Part shown: positions 53,818 through 63,052 of the stretch, piece after piece | Layout: each line of letters opens with the position of its first letter | Position numbering within the stretch: position 1 is the stretch's first letter | Assembly (NCBI RefSeq): GCF_039532215.1 | Contig: NZ_BAAARN010000001.1 | Coordinates: 1,783,942-1,847,941 of the forward strand | From: Pedococcus aerophilus | Lineage (GTDB): Bacteria; Actinomycetota; Actinomycetes; Actinomycetales; Dermatophilaceae | Direction of reading: 5' to 3' | DNA length: 64,000 bases | Made by a program: the position numbers and the translations under genes | Notes under the pieces: generated by a model | The model's database searches: none | What the model saw: only the letters and a program-made list of their open reading frames with translations | What the model was told of the DNA's origin: nothing

Positions 53818-55200
53818 TCACCGCTCGCGCAGCGCTCGGGCCTGGTCCTTGCTGACCATGACGGGTGGGGCGCCGGACACGACGGACGGTGAGCGGCCCA
53901 CCCCGCCGCGCATGACGTTGAAGAACAGGTTGAGCAGGACCGCGACCAGGCTGGCCGCGCTGATGCCGGAGTGGAAGATCGTGGCGAACCACTCGGGGAA
54001 CTGGTCGTAGAACGACGGGACCGCGATGGGGATGATGCCGAAGCCGAGGGCGGTGGCGACCAGGACGATGTTGAGGTTGCCGTCGTAGTCGACCTTGGAG
54101 AGCGTGCGGATGCCGCTCGCCGCGACCGAGCCGAACAAGATGATGCCGGCGCCGCCGAGCACGGGCTGCGGGACCGCGGCCACGACGCGACCGAGGACCG
54201 GCAGCAGGCCCAGGACGACCAGGACCGACCCTCCGGCGGAGACGACCCAACGGCTCTTGATGCCGGTGATGGCGACGACGCCGACGTTCTGGGCGAACGC
54301 GCTCGCCGGGAAGCTGTTGAACACCGGGGCGATCGCCGTCGCGAGCATGTCTGCCCGCAGGCCGTCACCAACCCGTCGCGGGCTGGTCTCGGTGCCGACG
54401 ATCTCGCCGACCGCGAGGATGTCCGCGGTGGTCTCGGTCATGATCACGAGGATCACGATGGTCATCGAGATGATCGCGCCGACCTGGAAGACCGGGGCAC
54501 CGAACTGGAACGGTGTCGGGAAGGCGGCCCAGCTCCCGGTGCCGACGCCGTCGAAGTCGGCCTTGCCGATGACGAGGGCGAAGACCGTGCCGACGACGAT
54601 CCCGAGCAGGATCGACAACCGGCTGACCGGCCCCTGCACGAGGCGCGAGAGCAGCAGGATGACGAGGAGGGTGAAGGCGGCCAGGCCGATGTTGCCCATC
54701 GAGCCCCAGTCGGCAGCCTTGTCGTTGCCGCCCATGGCCCAGCGGACCGCGACGGGAAAGAGCGACAGGCCGATGACGGTGATGATCGTGCCGTTGACCA
54801 CGGGCGGGAAGAACCGCACGACCTGGCTGAAGAACGGGCTGATGGCGAGTCCGACGAGGCCGGCCACGATGATCGAGCCGAAGACGGCCGGCAGTCCTCC
54901 GTCGCCGGTCGCGACCGCCGTCATGGTGGAGACGCTCGCGAACGAGATCCCCTGCACGAGCGGCAGCTGCGAGCCGAAGAACGGGATGCCCACGCTCTGC
55001 AGGATCGTCGCGAGCCCGCTGACGAAGAGGGCGGCCGAGACGAGCAGGGCGATCTCGGTGCCGGACAGGCCGGCCGCTCCCCCGACGATCAGGGGCGGGG
55101 CGATGACGCCGCCGTACATCGTGAGGATGTGCTGGACGCCGTAGGCGTAGGTCGGGCCGAGCTTGAGCCGCTCGTCCTCGGGTCGCGTCGTCGTTGACAC
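53818..55200 (-). CDS. NCS2-family purine (urate/xanthine) permease
   Basis: A 460-residue permease with about 14 membrane segments and the NCS2 signatures: AYGVQHILTMYGGVIAPPLIVG (TM1), QLPLVQGISFASVSTM (TM3), VIMTETTADILAVGEIVG (TM8 Glu) and FAQNVGVVAITGIKSRWV (TM10 region). It has no C-terminal fusion, unlike the neighbouring permease. It lies between uricase (23-bp gap) and the fusion permease (124-bp gap), so urate or xanthine is the likely cargo. Two permeases side by side suggests division between xanthine and urate, or different affinities. Confidence 0.9.
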   Translation of the reverse strand: MSTTTRPEDERLKLGPTYAYGVQHILTMYGGVIAPPLIVGGAAGLSGTEIALLVSAALFVSGLATILQSVGIPFFGSQLPLVQGISFASVSTMTAVATGDGGLPAVFGSIIVAGLVGLAISPFFSQVVRFFPPVVNGTIITVIGLSLFPVAVRWAMGGNDKAADWGSMGNIGLAAFTLLVILLLSRLVQGPVSRLSILLGIVVGTVFALVIGKADFDGVGTGSWAAFPTPFQFGAPVFQVGAIISMTIVILVIMTETTADILAVGEIVGTETSPRRVGDGLRADMLATAIAPVFNSFPASAFAQNVGVVAITGIKSRWVVSAGGSVLVVLGLLPVLGRVVAAVPQPVLGGAGIILFGSVAASGIRTLSKVDYDGNLNIVLVATALGFGIIPIAVPSFYDQFPEWFATIFHSGISAASLVAVLLNLFFNVMRGGVGRSPSVVSGAPPVMVSKDQARALRER

Positions 55201-55223
55201 GGGAGGCCTCCTGTTCCGACCGG

Positions 55224-56162
55224 TCAGCAGAAGCCCGGGACGGTGAGCCAGGCGTCACCTGGGTCGCTGCCGTCCTCGCGCTGCACGGTGGCCTCGATGA
55301 GGCCGTAGGGGCGGTCCGCGGCGATGAAGACCTCACCGGGGTTGTCGAGCCCGAAGGGCGACAGGTCGACGAGGAAGTGGTGCTTGTTCGGGGCGGAGAA
55401 CTTGATCTCCGCGACCTCGGGGTGGGCGGCGAGCACCGCGGACCCCATGGCGTAGAGGCTCTCCTGCAGCGCGCGACTGTAGGTGGTCGCGAAGGTCTCG
55501 AGCATCACCTGGCGGATGTCGTCGAACGACTTGTTCCAGTCGGTGCCCGACGTCACCGCGTCGTCCTCGTAGCGCCAACGGGCCACCAGCGAGGTCGCGA
55601 GGATGCGGTCGTCGGTCTCCTGCAGGGTCGTGTACTCGTCCTTGAGGAAGCCCTTGAACTCCGAGCCGGTCGACTTGAGGACGACGAGGTCCTTGACCCC
55701 GGAGACGACCCAGGCGCGCGTGGTCGCGTTGCCCTGCTCGTCCTTCTCACCGCTGCGCTGGCGGGTGACGACCGTCGTGCGCACCTCTCCACCGCGCTTG
55801 ACGAAGGCGTGGTCGTGGCCGGCGCCCCCGACGTCGATGCGGTCCCATGCGTACTCCTCGACCTCGACGCGGCTCGCGTCGGCGGCGGGCGTCACGGCCA
55901 GGAACCGGTCACCGAGGGTGAGCGCGTAGTCCTCGGGAGAGGTGACCCCGTGCTCCTTGGCGAAGGCGAACGCGGTGTTCTTCTGGGTGTCGGTCGGCAG
56001 GACGTTGGCCTGGTCGCCGGTCTCGTGGGCCTCACGGAAGTCGCCGCGCAGGGCGGTCGAGACGTTGAGGTCCCGGATCTCGTGGCGGGCGGTGTCGCGG
56101 TAGATCCGCACGACGCGGTTCTCCGCCTTGCCGTACTGGTTGGGTCCGAGGACGAAGCTCAT
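55224..56162 (-). CDS. Uricase (urate oxidase)
   Basis: A 312-residue cofactor-free urate oxidase of two T-fold domains. Recognisable parts: LGPNQYGKAENRVVRIYRD (catalytic Lys), VLPTDTQKNTAFAFAKEHG (catalytic Thr), AWDRID, VVSGVKDLVVLKSTGSEFKGFLKDEYTTL, and SAPNKHHFLVDLSPFGLDNPGEVFIAADRPYGLIEATV (NKHHF His, as in the Lys-Thr-His relay). It oxidises urate to 5-hydroxyisourate. It heads the run uricase, permease, fusion permease, uraD, uraH. Two regulator-motif copies lie 157-192 bp upstream. Confidence 0.95.
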   Translation of the reverse strand: MSFVLGPNQYGKAENRVVRIYRDTARHEIRDLNVSTALRGDFREAHETGDQANVLPTDTQKNTAFAFAKEHGVTSPEDYALTLGDRFLAVTPAADASRVEVEEYAWDRIDVGGAGHDHAFVKRGGEVRTTVVTRQRSGEKDEQGNATTRAWVVSGVKDLVVLKSTGSEFKGFLKDEYTTLQETDDRILATSLVARWRYEDDAVTSGTDWNKSFDDIRQVMLETFATTYSRALQESLYAMGSAVLAAHPEVAEIKFSAPNKHHFLVDLSPFGLDNPGEVFIAADRPYGLIEATVQREDGSDPGDAWLTVPGFC

Positions 56163-56318
56163 GGTGCTCCTTGCCGGGGCTGCGGTGCCGGTGACGGGCC
56201 AGGCGGGCCGGTGTCGGCGGGCCTGGGAGTGCAAGCGGGTGACCGGCGGGTGGTGGCCGGTCGTGCCGCGGGCGCAGGGTGGGCGTCCAGTGCGCTTCTG
56301 CGTCAGGAGTTCGTGGAC

Positions 56319-56333
56319 TTCCATGATGCGGAA
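56319..56333. promoter_or_regulatory. Candidate IclR operator 1 upstream of uricase
   Basis: TTCCATGATGCGGAA on the plus strand fits the shared motif TTCCAYGATRCGRAA in full. Together with the next site 21 bp away it would give cooperative binding upstream of uricase. Confidence 0.6.
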
Positions 56334-56339
56334 ACGATA

Positions 56340-56354
56340 TTGCGAATAGTGGAA
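56340..56354. promoter_or_regulatory. Candidate IclR operator 2 upstream of uricase
   Basis: Read on the minus strand this is TTCCACTATTCGCAA, keeping TTCCA, AT, CG and AA of the shared motif but differing at three positions. It is opposite in orientation to the site at 56319, with centres 21 bp (two helical turns) apart. Confidence 0.5.
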
Positions 56355-56474
56355 CGGTAGGGCGGCTGCGCTGCCGACGTCAACAGTTTGTTGAGAATTT
56401 TCTCGGCGGTCCAGCCCTTGTCCACCGACCGGTCCCGGGTCCGCACCCATCGGCAGAGGTCCCTCGCCGGACAG

Positions 56475-56526
56475 AGGGATGCCAAGAGCGAGGTATGCGG
56501 CCGCCTTGGCATCCCTGCGCCGCATG
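56475..56526 (-). terminator. Hairpin after the HTH gene
   Basis: AGGGATGCCAAG (56475-56486) pairs perfectly with CTTGGCATCCCT (56515-56526) over a 28-bp loop, 31 bp downstream of the stop of the minus-strand HTH gene at 56557. Confidence 0.5.
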
Positions 56527-56556
56527 GGCCCAAGCGGCCCGACCCCCGTAGCCCCG

Positions 56557-57081
56557 TCAGGGGCGGGAGGCGTCGGCTTCGCGGATCCGGTTGAGGTAGT
56601 TGTAGACGGTGAAGCGCGTCAGGCCGAGCGCCTCGGCGACCGTCTCGGCCGACCGCCGCATCTCGAACGCCCCGCGCTCCTCGAGCAGCCGCACGGCGTG
56701 CTGCTTCTGGGCGCGCGGCAGGCTCGACAGCGCCCCTCCCAGCTCACGCTCGACGTCGGCGATCAGCCGGGTCAGGCCGTCGCTGAGGTCGGTCGCACCC
56801 CGGCCGCCACCACCTGACGACGGGCCTGCTGCGGTCGACGCGGCGAGGTCGCTCAGCGTCAGGGTCACCCGGGTCGCACCGTGCGAGAGCGCCTCCTTGA
56901 GCGCCTGCGCGACGGCATCGACGACGACGTCGGCCTCGCCCTCGACCGACGTGCCGAGCGGGCCGAGGTCCGGCGTCAGCCCGACCTGTCGCAACGCCTC
57001 CGCCGGCGCCGACACGTGCTCGGGCAGCCGGTCGTCCTCACCGTGGAACGGCTCGGTCGTGAACTCCACCCGGACGCGCAT
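56557..57081 (-). CDS. HTH regulator with MTH1187/YkoF-like N-terminal domain and YheO-like HTH
   Basis: About 174 residues from ATG 57081; GTG 57090 in the same frame is possible. Residues 1-85 (MRVRVEFTTEPFHGED ... AVAQALKEALSHGATRVTLTLS) look like a small ferredoxin-like ligand-binding fold of the MTH1187/YkoF type, and residues about 120-165 (LPRAQKQHAVRLLEERGAFEMRRSAETVAEALGLTRFTVYNYLNRI) fit the C-terminal HTH of YheO-type regulators. Such proteins are found beside uricase genes in actinobacteria. It may sense a small molecule and act on the uricase operon downstream. The fold assignments are by eye. Confidence 0.7.
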   Translation of the reverse strand: MRVRVEFTTEPFHGEDDRLPEHVSAPAEALRQVGLTPDLGPLGTSVEGEADVVVDAVAQALKEALSHGATRVTLTLSDLAASTAAGPSSGGGGRGATDLSDGLTRLIADVERELGGALSSLPRAQKQHAVRLLEERGAFEMRRSAETVAEALGLTRFTVYNYLNRIREADASRP

Positions 57082-57144
57082 GGGCGTCACGCTACTGGCC
57101 CGCCACCACCAGCCAGCTCACGCCCTCGCCCAGCCCCTTTGCCG

Positions 57145-58729
57145 TCAGCCTGGCGGTTCGGTCTCCCAGGGGATGAGGCCTTCGGAGATGATGACGAGTC
57201 CGGCTCCGGAGGACGTGGTCCTTCGCCCGGCTGGAGTGCGGGGTGTGCGGGTGGGTTGTCCGGGTGGTCTGGTGCGGGCGAGTTCGGGGTGGGTGATCTC
57301 GAGGTCGGAGGGGAGCTCGATGTCGTTCCAGTGGGCGTTGCCGCCGGTGGGTGGTTGGTAGGTGCCGGCCGGGACGGTCGGGTCGCCGCCGGGTGGTGGT
57401 GCTGTCTCGTCGGGTCGGGGTGGGCGGATGGGTAGCCCGTACCGGTTGGTCACGGTCAGGCCGTCGGGTCGGTCGGGGTCGCCGGTGATCTGGTAGTCGC
57501 CGCGGTCGATGCCGTCGTGGTGATTGGTGCACAACGAGATCTGGTTGGTGGTGTCAGTGGCACCGCCGTCGGCCCAGGGGTGCAGGTGGTGGATCTCGAC
57601 GAAGCCGGTGTTGGTGGTGGGGCAGCCGGGGAACCGGCAGCCGCGGTCGCGGTCGAGGACCAGGCGTCGGGAGCGTTCGGGCAGGATCCGCATCGACCGC
57701 CCGACCGAGACCGGTCGCCCTTGGGTTTCCCAGACGGGCTGGACCACACCATCGCTGACGAACCGCCCGAGCAGCCGCTTCGGGATCGCGTGCCCGCCGG
57801 TGGCCCACGCACCGTTGGTGTCCAGGTGCAGGTACACCCGGTAGTGCGCCGCCCTCGACGTAGACGCGATCGAGGCCAGGGACCGGTTCGCCATCTCCTC
57901 GAGCGCGTCGGCATACGTCGGCAGCCCGGCGTGCGGGTCCTGGCTGTAGCCCAGCCCTGCGCCCGCCTCGGCGCCATCGGCACGGCCATCGCTGGCGGCA
58001 TCGCTCGCGGTCTTGTCGGTTGCGGTGTCGCGGCGGCGGGTGAACAAGGCGTCCTTGGCCTCCTTCAACGGCCTGTTCGACCAAGGCGCCGATGGTGGCT
58101 GGGGCGGAGTACCGCAGCTGGAACCGGCCATCAGCGTCGTACGTCATGGTCAGCTCGGGTCGTGCGCAGGCCCGCTGCTCCGCGACCGAGGCCTTCGAGG
58201 CGTCGTGCTGTTCCCTCACCAGGGTGCGGGCGTCTGGAGCGGTGATGGTCGCGTCTGGTCCGTCGTCACCCGGTTCGGGTACTGGGTCGGCGGGAAAGGC
58301 GTGCATCCGGACCGCACGACGAAGCTGGGGCACCGTCGCTTCGCGAGCGAACCGGGTCAGCGACTTCTGGTGACTCGCGGGCACGTTGCGGGCCAGGACG
58401 GCGACCTGGTCCAGGGACAGCTCACCGGCAGACAGTGCAGTCCCGGCATCGGTCAGCTCCGACCGGCGCCGTGCGACGGCGACGATGTCGGCCGCGTGGG
58501 CAGGGGCCAACCCGGCCCGGACGACCAGGTAGTGCTCGGGGGACTTGAACCCGCCCTCACCCCAGTGACCGCCGGTCATGACCTCGTCGATGATGTCGAC
58601 CAGCTCGGCCTGGGCCCGGTTCAACCGTCCTGCAACGGCGGCGGTCCGGTCCCACAGGGCCCGGTTCCGCACACCCCAGCTCGCCGCCGGACCGGAGTCC
58701 GGGACAGAGGAGAGAGGTGCGCTCGACAT
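57145..58729 (-). pseudogene. DUF222/HNH endonuclease with one frameshift
   Basis: The N-terminal DUF222 part reads from ATG 58729 (RAQAELVDIIDEVMTGGHWGEGGF ... LRYSAPATIGALVEQAV). The C-terminal part continues in another frame (KEAKDALFTRRRD ... CRFPGCPTTNTGFVEIHHLHPWADGGATDTTNQISLCTNHHDGID) to the stop at 57145, with the HNH motif intact. The switch is near 58,067, where GCCGTTGAAGG would read through as GCCGTGAAGG if one T were absent. These DUF222-HNH genes occur in many copies in actinobacteria, often 13E12-like repeats. A true pseudogene, programmed shift or sequencing error are all possible. Confidence 0.8.
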
Positions 58730-58838
58730 ACCTCAATCGTACAGGTGTTCGAACTCAGCGTGAAGAGTCGTCCACAGCTAAACCTCACGAGTTCGCCCAC
58801 AGCAGAACGACATTCGCGCCTCGATGCGCTCCTTTGCC

Positions 58839-60095
58839 TCAGGCAGTGGCCCGCTTGGCGAGGACGTCCATGCGGGCGCGGTCGATCCCGGTCAGGGCCA
58901 GCACCTCGGCGTCGTCCACCGCACCACAGTCGAGACCACGCACGACGAAGTCGGCCAGCGCACGAGCGGTCGCGGGCTCGTCCATGACGCCGGAGTCCAC
59001 CTGGCCCACGTAGTTGCGCAGCCGCTCTGCCGCGGCGGGCAGGCCCTCGCGGTAGAACGTGTAGGTGGCGGCGTACCGGCTCGGGAGCTGAGCCGGGTGG
59101 AGGTCCCATCCTTGGTAGTAGCCCCGCTCGAGCGACCGACGCACCAGCCGCGCGTGCAGGGCCCACGCGGCGTGGACCCGGTCGCGGTCCCCGACAGGCA
59201 GGATGTTGGTGGAGCCGTCGGAGAGGCGCACACCGGTGCCGGCCGCAGCCACCTGCATGACGGCCTTGGCGTGGTCGGCGGCCGGGTGCTCCATCGACTG
59301 GTACGCCGCAGCGATCCCGCAGGACGCGCTGTAGTCGTAGGTGCCGTAGTGCAGACCGGTGCACCGACCGGCGGACGCGTGCACCATCCGGGCGACCAGC
59401 GCAGTGCCGTCAGGACCGAGGATCGACTGCGGCGTCTCGATCTGGATCTCGAAACCGACTGCCCCAGAACGCAGCCCGAGACCTGACTCCAGACGCGAGC
59501 AGGCCGTGACCATGGCCTCGACCTGGTCGACCGACGTCACCTTCGGCAGCGTGACGACGAATCCGTCGGGCAGCCGACCGTCGACGGCCACCGCCTCGAC
59601 GAACCGCGCCAGCGTCCGCACCCCCCGGGCCCGGGTCGGCGCCTCGAAGCTCTTGAACCGGATCCCGTGGAACGGTGCAGCGCCTCCCGAGCCGATCGAC
59701 GCCAACAGCGCGGCAGCGGCGGCATCCACCGCAGCGTCCTCCTCCTCGTCGGACCGGTTGCCGTACCCGTCCTCGAAGTCGATCCGCAGGTCCTCGATCG
59801 GCTCGCTCGACAGCTTGGCCCGCACGCGGCCGACGACCTCGGAGGCGAGGTCGGCCGGCAGACCCAGCACCGCGGCATACTCCGCACCGCTCCCGCCGTG
59901 CTGGTCGAGGGCTGCGAGCGCCTCTGCGCCCCAACGGTTCACGAGGTCGGCGTCGTAGCGGTCGACAGGCACGTAGACCGTGTGCACCGGCTGCCGTGCG
60001 GCACGTTCGCCGGGAAAGCGAGCAGCGAGGGCGGCGTCCGCGTCGCGCAGGTGGGTGTCGAGCTCGGAGGTGAGGTGGGCTACGTCGAAGGTCAT
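58839..60095 (-). CDS. DUF6986 family protein (citrate lyase/aldolase-like)
   Basis: A 418-residue protein from ATG 60095; the frame is open further upstream, but only through the antisense-like second frame of malic enzyme. It resembles HpcH/HpaI aldolase and malyl-CoA/citrate lyase barrels: EDLRIDFEDGYGNRSDEEEDAAV (acidic metal-binding motif), FHGIRFKSFEAPTRARGVRTLARFV, FVVTLPKVTSVDQVEAMV, VGFEIQIETPQSILG and LHYGTYDYSASCGIA. The Glu/Asp metal ligands of that fold are present. The ATG overlaps the malic enzyme stop by 4 bp, so it belongs to the C2/C4 acid group, but its substrate is unknown. A glyoxylate- or oxaloacetate-type aldol reaction is possible. Confidence 0.85.
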   Translation of the reverse strand: MTFDVAHLTSELDTHLRDADAALAARFPGERAARQPVHTVYVPVDRYDADLVNRWGAEALAALDQHGGSGAEYAAVLGLPADLASEVVGRVRAKLSSEPIEDLRIDFEDGYGNRSDEEEDAAVDAAAAALLASIGSGGAAPFHGIRFKSFEAPTRARGVRTLARFVEAVAVDGRLPDGFVVTLPKVTSVDQVEAMVTACSRLESGLGLRSGAVGFEIQIETPQSILGPDGTALVARMVHASAGRCTGLHYGTYDYSASCGIAAAYQSMEHPAADHAKAVMQVAAAGTGVRLSDGSTNILPVGDRDRVHAAWALHARLVRRSLERGYYQGWDLHPAQLPSRYAATYTFYREGLPAAAERLRNYVGQVDSGVMDEPATARALADFVVRGLDCGAVDDAEVLALTGIDRARMDVLAKRATA

Positions 60096-61576
60096 CGGCG
60101 GGGGTCCTCGTGCGTGTCGGGAGAGCTGGTCTCGTCGGAGGTGGTGCGGTCGGCGGTGCTGCCGGTGGAGGCCGAGCGGTCGGTATGGCGCTCGTGCGCC
60201 CCCGCGGCGTGCCGCACCGCCGCTGCGACCGCCGGGGCCACGTCGGGGTCGAACACGCTGGGGACGATGTAGCTGGCATTGAGCTCGTCGGCGTGGACGC
60301 AGTCTGCGATGGCGGTGGCCGCCGCGATCATCATCGCGTCGGTGATGTCGCTGACCCCGGCGTCGAGCAGGCCCCGGAAGAAGCCGGGGAAGGCGAGGAC
60401 GTTGTTGATCTGGTTGGCGTAGTCCGAGCGGCCGGTGGCGACGACGGCCGCGTGCCGGCTGGCGGCGATCGGGTCGACCTCGGGGTCGGGGTTGGACAGC
60501 GCGAAGACGATGGCCTTGTCCTTCATCGTGGCGATGTCGTCGGCGTCGAGGAGGTCCGGTGCCGAGACGCCGATGAAGACGTCGGCGTCGGCGACCACCT
60601 GCTTGAGCGTCCCCTGCACCCCGGACGGGTTCGTGTTGTCGGCGATCCAGCCCCGGAACTCGTCGCGGTGCTCGATGCCGATCTCCAGCGCGCCGTGGCG
60701 GTCGCACCCGATGATGTCGCTCGCGCCCTGGGCGTGCAGGAGCCGGATGATCGCGTGGCCGGCGGCACCGACCCCCGACACGACGATGCGGACGTCGGTC
60801 AGCGACTTGCCCACGACCCGCAGGGCATTGGTGAGCGCGGCCATCACGACAATCGCCGTGCCGTGCTGGTCGTCGTGGAAGACGGGGATGTCCAGCTCGT
60901 CGCGCAGGCGTCGCTCGATCTCGAAGCAGCGTGGGGCCGAGATGTCCTCGAGGTTCACGCCGCCGTAGACGGGGGCGATCGCCTTGACGATGCTGATGAT
61001 CTGCTCGGTGTCCTGGGTGTCGAGGCAGACCGGCCACGCGTCGACCCCGGCGAACTGCTTGAACAGGGCCGCCTTGCCCTCCATCACCGGGAGTGCAGCA
61101 GCGGGGCCGATGTTGCCCAGGCCCAGCACCGCGGACCCGTCGGTGACCACCGCGACGGTGTTGCGCTTGATCGTCAGCCGCCGGGCGTCCTCGGGGTTGG
61201 CGGCGATCGCCAGGCAGACGCGGGCCACGCCCGGCGTGTAGGCGCGGGACAGGTCGTCGCGGTGCTTGAGCGGCACCTTGGGGTTCACCTCGAGCTTGCC
61301 GCCCAGGTGCAGCAGGAAGGTGCGGTCGCTGACCTTGCGCACCGTGACACCGGGGACCGCCGCGATCTCGGCGGTGATGCGGTCGGCGTGGTCGGCGTCG
61401 GAGGCGTTGCAGGTCACGTCGACGACCAGGCTCTGCGCCCGCGACTCGACGACGTCCAGGGCGGTGAGCGCCCCGCCTGCTGCGGCGACCGCCGCGGCCA
61501 GCGTGCCGGTCGTGTCGATGGCCGCGGGCGCCTCGGCGCGCACGGTGATGGAGTAGCCCGGGCTCGGTGCAGACAT
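60092..61576 (-). CDS. NAD(P)-dependent malic enzyme with N-terminal ACT-like domain
   Basis: A 494-residue malic enzyme. Residues 1-80 look like an ACT domain ([12 protein letters not shown] ... [19 protein letters not shown]), possibly allosteric. The malic part has [60 protein letters not shown] and [16 protein letters not shown] (dinucleotide fold), then the C-terminal barrel side with [15 protein letters not shown]. It turns malate into pyruvate and CO2, so it can draw off the malate formed by AceB. The regulator motif lies 16 bp upstream of ATG 61576. The C-terminal 30 residues are a Ser/Thr/Asp-rich tail. Confidence 0.93.
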   Translation of the reverse strand: MSAPSPGYSITVRAEAPAAIDTTGTLAAAVAAAGGALTALDVVESRAQSLVVDVTCNASDADHADRITAEIAAVPGVTVRKVSDRTFLLHLGGKLEVNPKVPLKHRDDLSRAYTPGVARVCLAIAANPEDARRLTIKRNTVAVVTDGSAVLGLGNIGPAAALPVMEGKAALFKQFAGVDAWPVCLDTQDTEQIISIVKAIAPVYGGVNLEDISAPRCFEIERRLRDELDIPVFHDDQHGTAIVVMAALTNALRVVGKSLTDVRIVVSGVGAAGHAIIRLLHAQGASDIIGCDRHGALEIGIEHRDEFRGWIADNTNPSGVQGTLKQVVADADVFIGVSAPDLLDADDIATMKDKAIVFALSNPDPEVDPIAASRHAAVVATGRSDYANQINNVLAFPGFFRGLLDAGVSDITDAMMIAAATAIADCVHADELNASYIVPSVFDPDVAPAVAAAVRHAAGAHERHTDRSASTGSTADRTTSDETSSPDTHEDPRR

Positions 61577-61591
61577 CCTTCGACCTCAATC

Positions 61592-61606
61592 TTCCACGAT
61601 GCGGAT
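61592..61606. promoter_or_regulatory. Candidate IclR operator upstream of malic enzyme
   Basis: TTCCACGATGCGGAT on the plus strand fits the shared motif except for the last base. It lies 16-30 bp upstream of the malic enzyme start, the same distance as the hyi site. A weaker half-like element (TTTTACGGAA) follows at about 61617-61626, toward the PaaX-like gene. Confidence 0.55.
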
Positions 61607-61697
61607 TCTTCTTTTTGTTTTACGGAACATTAGAGCGTCGCCAAGGTCGCGACAAGCACCGTCCACGCTCGGCCACCACGCCGGATACTGTGCCTGC

Positions 61698-62555
61698 GTG
61701 ACGACCACGGAGCTCGACGGCGGTGTGGAGCGCGGCCCGCTCCCGCCGCGCGCCCTCATCGTCACCGTGCTGGGCCTGTACGTCCGGGAGTTCGGCGGGT
61801 GGATCAGCGTCAGCGCCCTGATCCGGCTCATGGCTGCCGCCGGCGTCGACGAGCAGGCGGTGCGTTCGTCGCTCTCCCGCCTCAAGCGACGCGGCATCGT
61901 CGAGGCCGAGCGCCGTGGCGGCGTGGCCGGCTACGCCCTGTCGGAGTACGCGCGGCAGGTGCTCGAGGTCGGCGACCGCCGCATCTTCGCCGAGCGCGAG
62001 GAGCACACCCACGACTGGGCCGTCGTCGTCTTCTCCGTCCCGGAGTCCGAACGCCGGAAGCGGCACGCGCTGCGCGCACGGTTGTCCTGGTTGGGGTTCG
62101 GCACCGTGTCCTCCGGGGTCTGGATCGCCCCGGGACGCCTGGCCGACGACGCCCGGGACGTGCTGCTCGCCGACGGGCTGGACCCCTACGTCGACCTCTT
62201 CCGCGCCGAGTACCTCGCCTTCGGCGACCCGGCCGCCAAGATCGCCGAGTGGTGGGACCTCGCCGCACTCGAGCAGCTCTACGCCGACTTCCGCGATGCC
62301 CACGAACCCGCTCGCCGGCACTGGGCCGCGCAGGAGCAGGTCCCGCCGGGCGCCGAGGCCTTCTCGGACTACGTCCGCGCCCTCACGTCCTGGCGACGGC
62401 TGCCCTACCTCGACCCGGGCCTGCCCACCGACCTGCTGCCCGACTCGTGGGTGGGGACGACGGCGGCCCAGACGTTCTTCGCCCTCCACGGCACGCTCGC
62501 CGGCCCGGCCCACGACTTCGTCACCGCCCAGGCCGGAGCCGCTCGTCCGGGATGA
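61698..62555 (+). CDS. PaaX-family transcriptional regulator
   Basis: A 285-residue protein from GTG 61698. Winged helix at about 15-85 (PRALIVTVLGLYVREFGGWISVSALIRLMAAAGVDEQAVRSSLSRLKRRGIVEAERR), central domain with WAVVVFSVPESERRKRHALRARLSWLGFGTVSSGVWIAP, then the C-terminal PaaX domain. PaaX proteins repress aromatic-acid breakdown genes through CoA-ester ligands. Here the likely targets are the downstream FAH-family genes or the divergent malic enzyme. Its 3' end overlaps the convergent ridA gene by 35 bp. Confidence 0.88.
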   Translation: MTTTELDGGVERGPLPPRALIVTVLGLYVREFGGWISVSALIRLMAAAGVDEQAVRSSLSRLKRRGIVEAERRGGVAGYALSEYARQVLEVGDRRIFAEREEHTHDWAVVVFSVPESERRKRHALRARLSWLGFGTVSSGVWIAPGRLADDARDVLLADGLDPYVDLFRAEYLAFGDPAAKIAEWWDLAALEQLYADFRDAHEPARRHWAAQEQVPPGAEAFSDYVRALTSWRRLPYLDPGLPTDLLPDSWVGTTAAQTFFALHGTLAGPAHDFVTAQAGAARPG

Positions 62556-62952
62556 CCGCGACGCCGACGATCTCGATGAGCGCCTCGGGCTGCCACAGCG
62601 CCGTCGTGCCGATGCCGGCCATCGCGGGGTAGACCGGGCCGGCCAGCTCGCGCCAGGCGCGACCGATCTCGCGGCCGTGCGCCTGGTAGTCGGGGATGTC
62701 GGTGAGGTAGATCGTGATGCTCACGAGGTCCTCCGGGACGCCACCCGCCTCGGTCAGCGTCGTGAGCACGTTGGAGAAGGCCTGGCGGAACTGCTCGACG
62801 ATGCCGCCGGGCACGATCTTCATGTCCGCGTCGAGAGCCGTCTGCCCGCCCAGGTACAGCGTGTTGCCGGACAGCGTGCCGTGCGAGTAGCCGCTCGGCG
62901 TCGGCAGCGAGGCCGGGTTGACGGGGACCGGGGACAGCGGGTGGGCGGACAT
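62521..62952 (-). CDS. RidA-family protein
   Basis: A 143-residue YjgF/RidA/UK114-fold protein. Signatures are YSHGTLSGNTLYLGGQTALDADMKIV, EQFRQAFSNVLTTLTEAGG, VSITIYLTDIPDYQAHGREIGRAW and PAMAGIGTTALWQPEALIEIVGVAV. The usual RidA Arg in the P-x-R-x-T segment is not evident here (the matching stretch reads AGIGTTALWQPEA), so classical 2-aminoacrylate deaminase activity is doubtful; paralogues of this type work in catabolic pathways. It overlaps the paaX 3' end and is divergent from the FAH gene, 100 bp away. Confidence 0.85.
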   Translation of the reverse strand: MSAHPLSPVPVNPASLPTPSGYSHGTLSGNTLYLGGQTALDADMKIVPGGIVEQFRQAFSNVLTTLTEAGGVPEDLVSITIYLTDIPDYQAHGREIGRAWRELAGPVYPAMAGIGTTALWQPEALIEIVGVAVIPDERLRPGR

Positions 62953-63052
62953 CGAACCTCCAGGGTCGCGAGCGGGTCGTCGGTGACACGGGCGTCGGTC
63001 CGAGGGTAGCCCACCTGTTGACGTTTGACGACGATCGTGAAAATCTCGCTAT

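Larger units (their letters stand above)
56163..56556. other. Uricase promoter region
   Basis: This 394-bp gap lies between uricase and the HTH gene, both on the minus strand. It holds the two motif copies at 56319-56354 and an AT-rich patch around 56330-56410, likely the uricase promoter. A 12-bp perfect hairpin (56475-56486 with 56515-56526, AGGGATGCCAAG) probably terminates the HTH gene. No gene was found. Confidence 0.6.

Noticed and set aside
60096-61589. N-terminal extension of the DUF6986 frame giving a 916-residue protein
   Set aside because: The extra part is a second frame of the malic enzyme gene with Arg/Gly-rich composition; the start at 60095 fits the ATGA overlap.
63020-63050. 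GACGATCGTGAAAA upstream of the second FAH gene as a sixth copy of the TTCCAYGATRCGRAA motif
   Set aside because: Only the central CGATCGTG-like part is similar; the conserved TTCCA end is missing.
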